Positions 23,933-31,323 of a stretch of 31,323 nt of DNA are shown here, piece by piece; within the stretch, counting starts at the first letter, position 1, and the number at the start of each line of letters is the position of its first letter. Location: contig JAYUOW010000243.1 of NCBI GenBank assembly GCA_043760555.1, forward strand, positions 1 through 31,323. Direction: 5' to 3'. The notes under the pieces were generated by a model that did not search any database, had not been told where the DNA came from, and worked only from the letters and a program-made list of their open reading frames with translations. The DNA comes from JANMDR01 sp043760555 (GTDB lineage: Bacteria; Pseudomonadota; Gammaproteobacteria; Burkholderiales; Usitatibacteraceae). The position numbers and the translations under genes are program-made.

Positions 23933-25053
23933 GGCAACAACCCGCGTTTAACAGCAGTGACAGCCGATGCAGTGGCGCGTGCTAACGTGGGTGCTATGAG
24001 GTTTAATTTGTTTGCGTTAGCGGCATCGCGCTGGTTGTTGGCTTTAGCAAGCGCGACACCAGCGGCAACCACACCAGCAGTGGCTGCGATGCCTGCTGCT
24101 GTGGCAGCTGCCACCGCGGCAGCCGCCCCAATTACCGTACCAGCGCCAATGCCCACCGTGGCGGCGGCTAACGCCAGCGATGTGGCACCGCCAGCGATGG
24201 CAATCACTAAATCAGCAGCGGCAATTGCGGCCGTTGAAATCGCAAACACTAAGTTTTTTTCACGCACCTGCACCACAAACGTACGATATTCCGCATACAG
24301 CGCCGCGTTTAAATCATTATCAAACGCGGCGTATAACGAGCGGGCGGCACCATTGGCATGGCTCAGTCGCTCGGGGCAATTTAGCCTACCAAATAGCTCC
24401 GAATGCCCCGCGATTGCGACCTTATCATCGTAACTATTGCTTTGCGCAGTGGAAGCCAGCGCAAAGGCGGGATTGATATCCGCATTGGCCCCTTCAAAAT
24501 TGCCATTCGCACCCGCATGGGCAAGCCCGTAGGCAATCGATACGCCACTGGCAGATGCTGCCAACACGCTCGGGTTGGCGATGGCATTTTTTAACGCCAC
24601 GCAAAAATCTAGGCCATTGATTGCACCGATGATATTGATGGGTGAAGTGGGCAAATACCGTTGTTTAGCCTGCGCTAAATCCGCGTCATTTTTAACCACT
24701 GCGGCGGCGTTACGATACACGCCGTAGCGAAGTTGGCTGCCAGCAGAAAGCCCCAGTGTGCTGTAGGGCAAAGTGCCTACTTGCACGTTGCCGGTGCAGT
24801 CCTCAACACCGTTGGTGCTTGACGCTGGACAGGGTAAACGGTTTTCGCGCAGAATAAAACCTTCAAGTGCGGTTTGCGCTGCTTGCAGCGCGATGCGTGG
24901 CGCGTCAGCATTTGCAGTGCCGCGCATAGCGGGCATTAGCTTCCAAATGGCTAAACCAATCACAGCGGATATCGCCAGCACAACAGCAAGCTCTATTAGG
25001 GAGAAGCCCGTATTTATTGGCTTTACGGCAGTTAATTTAAATTTCTGTTTCAT
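23929..25053 (-). CDS. Prepilin-like protein with hydrophobic C-terminal block (second of operon)
   Basis: A 374-residue protein with the prepilin leader TGFSLIELAVVLAISAVIGLAIW: cleavage after Gly 16, Glu at +5. Shared ectodomain motifs are RLPCPA (72-77), GVEDC, GTLPYSTLGL, LRYGV, LDFC, AYGLAHAGANGN (its Asp/Gly loop lacks the acidic residues of the other two) and YDDKVAIAGHSELFGRLNC. Residues 267-336 form an Ala/Gly/Val-rich hydrophobic block able to span the membrane more than once, followed by a basic, Ala/Asn-rich tail. ATGA overlaps at both ends of the gene show coupling to its neighbours. I cannot assign it to a named pilin system; no ATPase, platform protein or secretin lies in the window. 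Confidence 0.8.
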   Translation of the reverse strand: MKQKFKLTAVKPINTGFSLIELAVVLAISAVIGLAIWKLMPAMRGTANADAPRIALQAAQTALEGFILRENRLPCPASSTNGVEDCTGNVQVGTLPYSTLGLSAGSQLRYGVYRNAAAVVKNDADLAQAKQRYLPTSPINIIGAINGLDFCVALKNAIANPSVLAASASGVSIAYGLAHAGANGNFEGANADINPAFALASTAQSNSYDDKVAIAGHSELFGRLNCPERLSHANGAARSLYAAFDNDLNAALYAEYRTFVVQVREKNLVFAISTAAIAAADLVIAIAGGATSLALAAATVGIGAGTVIGAAAAVAAATAAGIAATAGVVAAGVALAKANNQRDAANANKLNLIAPTLARATASAVTAVKRGLLP

Positions 25054-26978
25054 TGCTTTGTGCCTCCCATTGCGTCGGCTCGACGTAAAATTGCTTCAGC
25101 GCCTCCCCACACCGTTGCAGGCGTACCGGCACCCGCAGTGGGCGTTGCGTTGGCGCTTTCAAGCTGGTTTAGACTGGTTTGCGCTTGCTGCTCTGAAGCC
25201 ACTGCGGCGTTGTAGTTAGTTTGCGCGGCTTCGGCTTTTTTGTTGTTTAAATAAGCCTGCTTAAATTTGGCTTCATAGTCATTTAGCCTGGACGTCATAC
25301 GCGGGCGGCCGTCGTAGAATAAATTACAGTTTGTCGTGGTAACTGCCGGACTACCAGAGGTGGTGGTCACGCAATAAGAACGACGGCTGGCGGTAATAAG
25401 GTTTTGCCGCCGATTGTCATAGCCCAACTGCGAAAACGCGGTGTTGGCTACGGCGTTATTGAGCAAGGCTTGCTTGTTGGCTGTCACTGCCGTGTCTTCA
25501 GGCACTGTTCCTTGTGCCACTCGCAACTCAGACCGGGCAGCGGCTTCGTTGTATTGCGCATCGTTTAAATAGCTGTAGTGCACGACGGTGTCGGCAATCA
25601 TGCTGTCCAAAATATTTACCGATGTGGTGCCTGCAGGCACGCCTAACGCGTTGGTGGTGGCGATAATGCCGTTAGTGGCGTTATTAGCTTCGTTGTACAG
25701 CGCATTAGAGGACACCGTGAGGGCACTGTTGGTTGGTATGGCCGCATTTTGCGCAGCTACTAATTTGGTATTGGCGGCAATACGATTAGCGGTAGCAGCG
25801 GCTAAGTTATCACGCGCAATTTGTTTGGCTTGCGTCAAATCAATGGTGAGGCTGGTAGATACACCTGCCATGATCGCAACTGTTAGGGTCAAGCCCATAT
25901 AAATCAGTGTGGGCACTAACGCCGTGATGCCCGCTGCAATAGCCACTCCACCTGCGGTAACCGCTACCACCGCTGCCGCAACGGTTGCAATGGCATGCGG
26001 AAGCTCCGCACAGCCAACTATTACTACGCAACCTGCGATAGCGGCTGACAGCAAGCCGGTAGCACCCGTTAAGGTGGTGATTGCCGCACCGAGCGCCACA
26101 CCTGCAAGCGAAATTTTTAAGATTGTCACGCCCGCTTTGACACCACCAATCAGCGTGAGCACCGACGCCGTAATGGTGGCCATAATGGCGGCACTCTGCA
26201 CTTCATCACTCACATCAATGCCCAGCGCCATCATTTCTAGGGTTGAAATCAACACATCGCAATCGGATGTGAAATACAATTCAGCGGTCGTACGCGCCAA
26301 TACGGTATCGTCGTAGAAGCCCGTAATACGGGCGTTTTCAGGTGCTTCCATGATAGCGGCGGCACCGGCATTATTGCCGTCCAGCACATTGCCATCACCG
26401 TCAGCATCACCGTCGCCCACATGCGCTAAGGCATAGGCAACCGGGCGCAATGCACCTGAGCTTGCGCGCACTTGCGCACCCGTGGGGCTTAAGCTGGCGT
26501 TGCTAAGTTGCTTGCAATAATCAACCGAGCTTATTTGTTTAAAGTCGTGCTTTGCCCCATCCCATTTGCTCGGTTCGAATAAATTTGTGGTCGCAGGCGT
26601 TAATACCGCGTTCACCATATAACGTAATTGCCCCGCCCCTTTTTGTGCGGCGGAACCGTCGAGCCGCAGGGTTCGGTAGGGCAACACACCTTTATTTAAG
26701 GTGCAGTCTTCAACACCATTGCCATTCACCTGCGCTGGGCACGGCAGCCTAAATTTGGCGGCGGCAAAGGCTTCAATAAAGCGATTAGCCTGCTGCAATT
26801 GTGCCGTAGTGGCCTCCGCCCGCACTGCCTGCTTTTTAGCCGCCAGCCACGCATAACCCACCACCAACGTGGCACCTACGACAAATAAAAACAGCATGAC
26901 TTCCAATAGGCCAAGACCCGCCATTTTATTTGGTGCGCGTTGCGTGCGTTGCCGTATTTTTTTAGTTATTTTCATCAT
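25050..26978 (-). CDS. Long prepilin-like protein with hydrophobic block and helical tail (first of operon)
   Basis: A 642-residue protein, first of the three-gene operon. The prepilin leader is MAGLGLLEVMLFLFVVGATLV: cleavage after Gly 21, Glu at +5, but Leu rather than Phe at +1. The shared ectodomain has RLPCPA (77-82), GVEDC, GVLPYRTLRL, LRYMV, VDYC, AYALAHVGDGDADGDGNVLDG (181-201) and YDDTVLA. Residues 262-378 contain four or five hydrophobic segments. Residues 380-642 are a soluble Ala/Asn-rich helical region with repeated NAA/NAL patterns and a small Cys pair (YCVTTTSG..., TTTNCNLF). This tail is unique to the first protein. A GGTGG sequence lies just upstream of the start. No clear promoter was seen in 26979-27240. 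Confidence 0.8.
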   Translation of the reverse strand: MMKITKKIRQRTQRAPNKMAGLGLLEVMLFLFVVGATLVVGYAWLAAKKQAVRAEATTAQLQQANRFIEAFAAAKFRLPCPAQVNGNGVEDCTLNKGVLPYRTLRLDGSAAQKGAGQLRYMVNAVLTPATTNLFEPSKWDGAKHDFKQISSVDYCKQLSNASLSPTGAQVRASSGALRPVAYALAHVGDGDADGDGNVLDGNNAGAAAIMEAPENARITGFYDDTVLARTTAELYFTSDCDVLISTLEMMALGIDVSDEVQSAAIMATITASVLTLIGGVKAGVTILKISLAGVALGAAITTLTGATGLLSAAIAGCVVIVGCAELPHAIATVAAAVVAVTAGGVAIAAGITALVPTLIYMGLTLTVAIMAGVSTSLTIDLTQAKQIARDNLAAATANRIAANTKLVAAQNAAIPTNSALTVSSNALYNEANNATNGIIATTNALGVPAGTTSVNILDSMIADTVVHYSYLNDAQYNEAAARSELRVAQGTVPEDTAVTANKQALLNNAVANTAFSQLGYDNRRQNLITASRRSYCVTTTSGSPAVTTTNCNLFYDGRPRMTSRLNDYEAKFKQAYLNNKKAEAAQTNYNAAVASEQQAQTSLNQLESANATPTAGAGTPATVWGGAEAILRRADAMGGTKQ

Positions 26979-27240
26979 CCACCCAGCACTTTAATGCGGC
27001 ACCGCAAGTAACCGCGCAGGTTTACGCGATTACCCACAAGCAAATGCCGCCGTCTAGAAAACGGGAAAAAGCCCCCGTAATTAGGCATACGATTTTTTTG
27101 GGTTGAATCCTGTCATGTGGAATGAAAATGGTTTTTGATGGCGTGATTTGACGCAAAAAAGCAGTCCGCTGGGGAATGCTAGTGCTCAACGATTATCCGT
27201 TGCCGACGCGCCTAAGCGCATAGATTTTCATATAAAATAA
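26979..27240. other. Leader region of the prepilin-like operon
   Basis: No gene is seen. A small ACGGG/CCCGT hairpin with an A-rich loop lies at about 27060-27078. The minus-strand promoter of the prepilin-like operon should lie here, but neither a sigma-70 match nor a sequence shared with the sigma 2 or 3 leaders was evident by eye. Confidence 0.3.
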
Positions 27241-27273
27241 GCTGAAGATACCCTAGTTTAGGGTTTCTTCAGC
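27241..27273. terminator. CTGAAGA-family terminator after kinase 3
   Basis: GCTGAAGATACCCTA and TAGGGTTTCTTCAGC pair around a GTT loop with one T/T mismatch, at the same place as the mismatch in the copy after ubiJ. It lies 39 nt past the stop of kinase 3. Confidence 0.8.
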
Positions 27274-27312
27274 CTATCGGCGAATTACTACTGCGACAGA
27301 CTATACGGCTTT

Positions 27313-30105
27313 TTACCCACCCAATTTTGCTAAGCGCTTCGCAAAATCTCCCGATGGTGCAATGCTGGGCTTGGCATTGGCGGTAATTTGTTTGGCTAGC
27401 GCTTGGGCGGTTTCGCGTTGGCCTTGTTTGGCTAACAGTTCGGCGCGGTCTAGCTTGGCTAACCAGGCATCGGGGTGCGTGGCACCTTTGCGTTGACTAA
27501 TTGATGCCTCGGCTCGCGCTAGCAGTTTTAGCGCGTCGTCGTAGGCACCTTTTACGACGGCCGATTGGGCGTTTTCAAACCATTGCTTTTCGATAAAACT
27601 GGGAAATTTGGCGTAGGTTTTTGGGTCTAGTGTCGCAAGTAAGGTTTGTGCAGCGTCAATACGATTTTGCGCACGCGCCAACGCGACCATTTCGAATTTC
27701 GACTTTAAAACCTGCTCAGGCATAAACTGCACATTCGCCTCGCGTTCGCGCAACGCCAGTGTGCTGGCTTTTTCCGCGTCGGCCAGCCGTCCTAATTGTC
27801 GTAGCGATCGGCCAACCAAATATTTGGCTTCTAGTGCATTAGGCCCGCTGGCTTGCGTACCCGTGGCGTAAATAGCAATGACCTGATTGGCCATGTCGAG
27901 CGTGCCTTCGTAATCACCGGTTTCAACCAAACTTTTGGCGATTTCAATCATGGGATTTGCCAGCGCCAGTGCATCGCCACCTTCCACTTTTTTGAGCAGT
28001 GTAATGCATTTTTTGTACACGTCGACGGCCTCTAGTCGCTGCCCCGCACGGTCAAGCACACTCGCGTAAGAAAATAATGCGAACACATTTTGGTTACTCA
28101 CTTCGCCGTAAAACTTCGCGCGCTTTGTGCTCATTTCTTTCGCCACTTGCATCGCTTCGTCAAACTTGCCGCTTTGGCTTAAGGTAACGCTCAACGCTTC
28201 CAGCGCGTCAACGTATAAATAATGGTCGACACCAAACTTAGCCTTAAAAATTTCAACCGCACGTCTCGCCGCTTTTTCGCCGTCAATGCCATCGCTATTA
28301 AACGCCACAAAATGGCGGGCAAAATCAAGCTGTACACGCCCTACTTCAGCGCTGTTTGCGCCGCGTACGCGGGTTGCTAAGGCCAGTGCACGATCTAAAA
28401 ATGGGCGTGACTGATCGCGCTTGCCTTGATAGGTCAAAATGCTACCAAGCAGCTGCAACGTTTCTACCATGCCAACAGATTCCGGTGCCATTTTTTCGCG
28501 TAAGACCAGCGCCTCAAGGGCAATGGGTTCGGCCTTGGGCAGGTCTTCCATATCGTAGATGGTGTAGGCCTTTTTGTGCAGCAATTCGGCCAACACGGCG
28601 GGGCGATTATTGCGCCGCTCAATGGCGATAGCTTCATCAAAGAGCTTTAATGCTTGCTCGCGTTTGCCGATATTTTGATACACGCTGCCTAAAATGCCGC
28701 TCATTTCGGCGCGGGTTTCGGGCTGGTCTTTTAGCCGCAACGCAATGCGTTCACGCCCGGCGTCGAGCAGCGCCGAAACCGGCAAATCACGCTGCCCGGA
28801 TATTTCCGGGTCGGCACCTTGAAACACCGAAATCATGTAATCCTTCACCTCACGCGCCACGCGCTCGGCCTTTACCGCATTGTCGCGCTCAATCATCGTG
28901 CGCCATGAAAAAACGCCCACGGTGAACCCAAAGGCCGTAGCCGCTAACACCCACGGCCAATTACGGCGCAGAAATTTGCCGCCCACATACGCGGCCGATG
29001 CGGGGCGCGCCGCCACGGGTTGGTGCTGAAGCGCACGTTGCAAATCCGCGCCAAAACCATCCACACCCATGTAGCGGCGCACCGGTTTAGCGGCTGTGGC
29101 GCGGCCAATAATGGCGGCGATGTCAGGGTTAAGCGCGGCCGTGTCTAAGGGCATATTGGCGATGAGCTTCACGCCCAACAGTTCGGCCAGCATCATTCCC
29201 AAGCTGTACACATCGGTAGCCACACCTAATACAGCACCCGCACGTTGTTCTGGGCTGGCATAACGCGGCGTGTAGCCGCCTGCGGTGAGGGTTACATTAT
29301 CGGCGTGCAACGCCGACGCGAACGCGTCGCTTGGCCGGGCTGGTAACGTTTCTTTCAGCAATCGCGACACACCAAAATCAAGCAATATCGGCCGCCCATC
29401 CGCAGTCACTAAAATATTGGATGGCTTTAAGTCGCAATGCACCACCAGCTGTTGATGCGCAAACGCAACGGCATTGCATACTGCAATAAATAGCGTAATT
29501 ATTTGGTTCGGCTGCAGCTTATGATTGGTGCAATATTTATCAATGCTCTCACCATTCACGTGTTCAAGCACTAAATACGGGCGTCCCCGAGGGGTAGCAC
29601 CACCGTCGAGCAAGCGCGCAATGTTGGGATGATTTAAGGCCGCCAATATTTGCCGCTCACGCGCCAAATGCCCCATGGCACTTTCCAAAGCAAAGCCCGC
29701 CAACAATTTAAGCGCCGCACGCTGTTCAAAATGGCCATCGCTACGCTCCACCAAAAACACACTGCCCATACCACCGCGGCCAATTTCCTCTACTAATTTC
29801 CATGCGCCGATGGTGTCACCCGGATACAGTTCCGTGGCATCCAATTTAGCCACCAAACCACCAGACGCCGCACCAATCACATCCTTTATTTGCCCGCCGT
29901 CATCGCCACCGTTCGTGTTGGCGTCGGTTTCACTTTCATCTAATATCGACAGCAATCGTGCAATCAATGCGGGATCGTTGGATAGCTTTGCCAGCGCCGC
30001 GGGGCGCTCGTGCACGGGCAAGCCAACCACGGCGTTAAACAAAGTTTTGGCTTGTTTAAAGTCTGGTTCTTTCATGTTGTTTTCAACACCAGAGTCAGTA
30101 GTCAT
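27313..30105 (-). CDS. Membrane-anchored Ser/Thr kinase with TPR repeats (kinase 3)
   Basis: A 930-residue paralogue of kinase 2 with the same order of parts: N-terminal helical segment (LFNAVVGLPVHERPAAL), kinase domain (about 101-365) with GRGGMG (109-114), Lys 133, HCDLKPSNIL (Asp 225), DFG (243-245) and YTPRYASPEQ, transmembrane helix (about 383-401), juxtamembrane VKDYMISVFQGADPEISG, TPR-like repeats and the tail PSGDFAKRLAKLGG. The activation loop is of ordinary length, without the pentapeptide repeat of kinase 2. It starts 23 nt after sigma 3. M11 (30075) is an alternative start; neither has a good ribosome-binding site. The middle TPR region diverges most from kinase 2, as expected if it recognises a different signal. 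Confidence 0.93.
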   Translation of the reverse strand: MTTDSGVENNMKEPDFKQAKTLFNAVVGLPVHERPAALAKLSNDPALIARLLSILDESETDANTNGGDDGGQIKDVIGAASGGLVAKLDATELYPGDTIGAWKLVEEIGRGGMGSVFLVERSDGHFEQRAALKLLAGFALESAMGHLARERQILAALNHPNIARLLDGGATPRGRPYLVLEHVNGESIDKYCTNHKLQPNQIITLFIAVCNAVAFAHQQLVVHCDLKPSNILVTADGRPILLDFGVSRLLKETLPARPSDAFASALHADNVTLTAGGYTPRYASPEQRAGAVLGVATDVYSLGMMLAELLGVKLIANMPLDTAALNPDIAAIIGRATAAKPVRRYMGVDGFGADLQRALQHQPVAARPASAAYVGGKFLRRNWPWVLAATAFGFTVGVFSWRTMIERDNAVKAERVAREVKDYMISVFQGADPEISGQRDLPVSALLDAGRERIALRLKDQPETRAEMSGILGSVYQNIGKREQALKLFDEAIAIERRNNRPAVLAELLHKKAYTIYDMEDLPKAEPIALEALVLREKMAPESVGMVETLQLLGSILTYQGKRDQSRPFLDRALALATRVRGANSAEVGRVQLDFARHFVAFNSDGIDGEKAARRAVEIFKAKFGVDHYLYVDALEALSVTLSQSGKFDEAMQVAKEMSTKRAKFYGEVSNQNVFALFSYASVLDRAGQRLEAVDVYKKCITLLKKVEGGDALALANPMIEIAKSLVETGDYEGTLDMANQVIAIYATGTQASGPNALEAKYLVGRSLRQLGRLADAEKASTLALREREANVQFMPEQVLKSKFEMVALARAQNRIDAAQTLLATLDPKTYAKFPSFIEKQWFENAQSAVVKGAYDDALKLLARAEASISQRKGATHPDAWLAKLDRAELLAKQGQRETAQALAKQITANAKPSIAPSGDFAKRLAKLGG

Positions 30106-30128
30106 AGCGGCGATTAAGCGGATATAAA

Positions 30129-30728
30129 TTAGGCAGCAGAATTAATATTATAGGCATCCTTGAGGCGATCTTTTAACCAGCCCCGGCCGAAGCGCAGCTC
30201 GCGATACACCGTGGGTGCCGAAATATTAAGCACGCTTGCCACTTCCTCTACATTCAAATCAGCAAAATAAGTGAGATGCAAAATTTCAGCAGCGCGGGCA
30301 TCGACGGCCTCGATTTCGCACAACGCCTTTTCAAGCTCAAGCAAGCCCGCGTGCGATGTCGGGTTTCTATCAATATTTGATTCTGTAAACGTCACCAGCG
30401 CATAATCACCGCCGCGTTTTTCCGACTGTTGCTCGCGCGCAAAATCAACCAACACCGAGCGCAAGGTAAGTGACATGCTGGAAAAAAAATGCGCACGCGA
30501 TTCCCAATCTTTCGGGGCATCAGCCACTTTTAGCAGCGCTTCGTGCAGCAGTTCAGTCGGCGCCAGTCCATGCGGTGCACCAGAACGATTCACCCGCGAG
30601 TGGGCAAGCTTGCGCAACACATCGTAGGACTGCGCGATCACAGCCTCATAGGCGGCGCCATCGCCGTTGCGCCAGCGATGCAGTAGAACCGTAAGCGAAG
30701 ACTGATCTACGTCAGTATTTTTAGTCAT
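30129..30728 (-). CDS. ECF sigma factor, PF07638/TIGR02999 type (sigma 3)
   Basis: A 199-residue sigma factor from the ATG at 30728, paralogous to sigma 2. Region 2 has LLHRWRNGDGAAYEAVIAQSY, LAPTELLHEALLKVADAPKDW and MSLTLRSVLVDFAREQQSEKRGG. Region 4 has VDARAAEILHLTYFADLNVEE and ISAPTVYRELRFGRGWLKDR. The linker is shorter than in sigma 2, and the His/Asp-rich tail is missing. As in sigma 2, the acidic region-2.2 motif is replaced by APTE with a Thr at residue 58. In-frame ATG codons at 30737 and 30782 are alternatives. 30728 is chosen because sigma 2 aligns from the same point and both have a -10-like box seven bases upstream. It forms a two-gene unit with kinase 3, and its target promoters are unknown. 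Confidence 0.92.
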   Translation of the reverse strand: MTKNTDVDQSSLTVLLHRWRNGDGAAYEAVIAQSYDVLRKLAHSRVNRSGAPHGLAPTELLHEALLKVADAPKDWESRAHFFSSMSLTLRSVLVDFAREQQSEKRGGDYALVTFTESNIDRNPTSHAGLLELEKALCEIEAVDARAAEILHLTYFADLNVEEVASVLNISAPTVYRELRFGRGWLKDRLKDAYNINSAA

Positions 30729-30735
30729 AACGATC

Positions 30736-30741
30736 ATTATG
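30736..30741 (-). promoter_or_regulatory. -10-like box of sigma 3, leaderless layout
   Basis: CATAAT on the minus strand (five of six matches to TATAAT) lies seven bases before the ATG at 30728, with CAGACA about 18 nt further upstream as a possible -35. The sequence around it resembles that before sigma 2. Confidence 0.4.
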
Positions 30742-30782
30742 CAACAAACCAATGACCACTGTCTGTCACAGGAAAGGATCAT

Positions 30783-31017
30783 TCACCGTGTGCGATGCAA
30801 TACGTTTATGGCGGCCAGTGCTTTACCTTGCTGACTTTTCAAAAACGGAATAATTTCTGCGGCAATTCATGGTTTGTAGAATTTATCGCCATAGAAGACT
30901 AAAGCACGGGTGAAATAGCTCAGCTTGCGCATTTTAGACGGCTCGATGCATACACAAACATCGGTTCACAGCCTCTCGCTTTTGGATTAACCACGTTTTC
31001 AACGCACAAAAAAATAC
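30783..31017. other. Intergenic region upstream of sigma 3
   Basis: No intact gene is seen. A minus-strand frame from about 30945 to 30788 reads protein-like (for example IAAEIIPFLKSQQGKALAAI) but is broken by an in-frame TGA and was not recognised; it may be a gene remnant. Confidence 0.25.
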
Positions 31018-31052
31018 CCTGAAGACGCCCTAAATTAGGGCATCTCCAAGGC
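31018..31052. terminator. CTGAAGA-family hairpin after the Ig-like gene
   Basis: CCTGAAGACGCCCTAA and TTAGGGCATCTCCAAGG pair with a C/A mismatch at the position that is mismatched in other copies, and with some decay of the right outer arm. It lies about 74 nt past the stop of the minus-strand gene at the window edge. Confidence 0.65.
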
Positions 31053-31125
31053 ATGATTGCTAGTTCTACTTATTAAAAACCTACTATGAAAACTTCCGCT
31101 ACCTCTATCCTGGGTCGCTACCCAC

Positions 31126-31323
31126 CTATGGCGCGTCCCGCACAATATGCGTCAACGCAGGCGTTGGCGTTTTGTTGGCATCGGTGATGGCGGGGAAGTT
31201 GTATTTATCGCCGCTGAAACTCACTGTTATTTTGTGCTGCCCTAGGCTTAAGGCTGTTGTGCTGCAGGTGGCTTGGTAGTAGCTGTCGTCTAGGCCAAAC
31301 TTTAAGCTAACCACTTGTTGTTC
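31126..31323 (-). CDS. C-terminus of Ig-like repeat protein (partial)
   Basis: The frame is open to the right edge, so only the last 65 residues are visible. CSTTALSLGQHKITVSFSGD followed by KYNFPAITD matches the end of a bacterial Ig-like repeat, in which a TTALxxGxHxITAxYxGD segment closes each domain. Such proteins are usually large, exported or surface-exposed and made of many Ig-like units. The final residues (TPTPALTHIVRDAP) form a short tail without an LPXTG or other anchor that I recognise. It may belong to the same surface-related cluster as the prepilin-like operon and the sigma/kinase modules, but only the tail is available to judge. Confidence 0.7.
   Translation of the reverse strand, partial: EQQVVSLKFGLDDSYYQATCSTTALSLGQHKITVSFSGDKYNFPAITDANKTPTPALTHIVRDAP

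Noticed and set aside
23957..24433. Ala-rich open frame antisense to the second prepilin-like gene
   Set aside because: It is a shadow of the GCX-rich hydrophobic block on the minus strand, which has a clear prepilin leader and coupled neighbours.
30909..30926. tRNA-like start (GGTGAAATAGCTCAGC)
   Set aside because: The D-arm-like segment is not followed by an anticodon stem, a TTCGA loop or a matching acceptor stem.

Overview
The window looks like a chromosomal segment of a betaproteobacterium of moderate GC content. UbiE, UbiJ, GrpE, DnaK and DnaJ are of proteobacterial type, and a ubiE / Tim44-like / ubiJ order is, from memory, typical of Betaproteobacteria. No rRNA, tRNA, CRISPR array or intact transposase was found. 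Most genes end in one of a family of related hairpins built on the heptamer CTGAAGA.

Left part (1-12.7 kb). A ubiquinone cluster (ubiE, a Tim44-like membrane protein, ubiJ) is followed by a hipB-hipA toxin-antitoxin pair with its own operator-like promoter. Next, on the minus strand, is a 1228-residue exported protein made of about forty 23-residue repeats and a C-terminal peptidoglycan-binding domain. The heat-shock operon grpE-dnaK-dnaJ follows, behind a near-consensus sigma-32 promoter.

Middle (12.7-15.7 kb). A retron-type reverse transcriptase lies on the minus strand, convergent with dnaJ. The sequence upstream of it can be read as a complete msr-msd RNA: promoter, a1/a2 inverted repeats, priming G, one msr hairpin and a long msd hairpin. 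No separate effector gene is adjacent. The reverse transcriptase carries an N-terminal extension of about 140 residues that I could not assign. A pair of inverted 42-nt CTCTCCC-type repeats and a small lipoprotein gene follow.

Right part (15.7-31.3 kb). Three modules each combine an ECF sigma factor of the PF07638/TIGR02999 type with a membrane-anchored Ser/Thr kinase bearing TPR-like repeats. Module 1 (plus strand) has a sigma remnant lacking region 4 next to an intact kinase. Modules 2 and 3 (minus strand) are intact and clearly duplicated from one another. Between modules 2 and 3 lies a translationally coupled operon of three related prepilin-like proteins with an unusual long hydrophobic block after the pilin-like domain. 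A plausible reading is that the kinases phosphorylate their sigma factors at a threonine replacing the usual acidic DAED motif, and that the sigma factors drive the prepilin operon or other surface functions; this is inference. The window ends in the C-terminus of an Ig-like repeat protein.

The most interesting items are the retron without a separate effector, the prepilin operon between sigma/kinase modules, a 15-bp tandem repeat in the activation loop of kinase 2, and the hairpin family with a recurrent mismatch and half-copies inside coding sequence.
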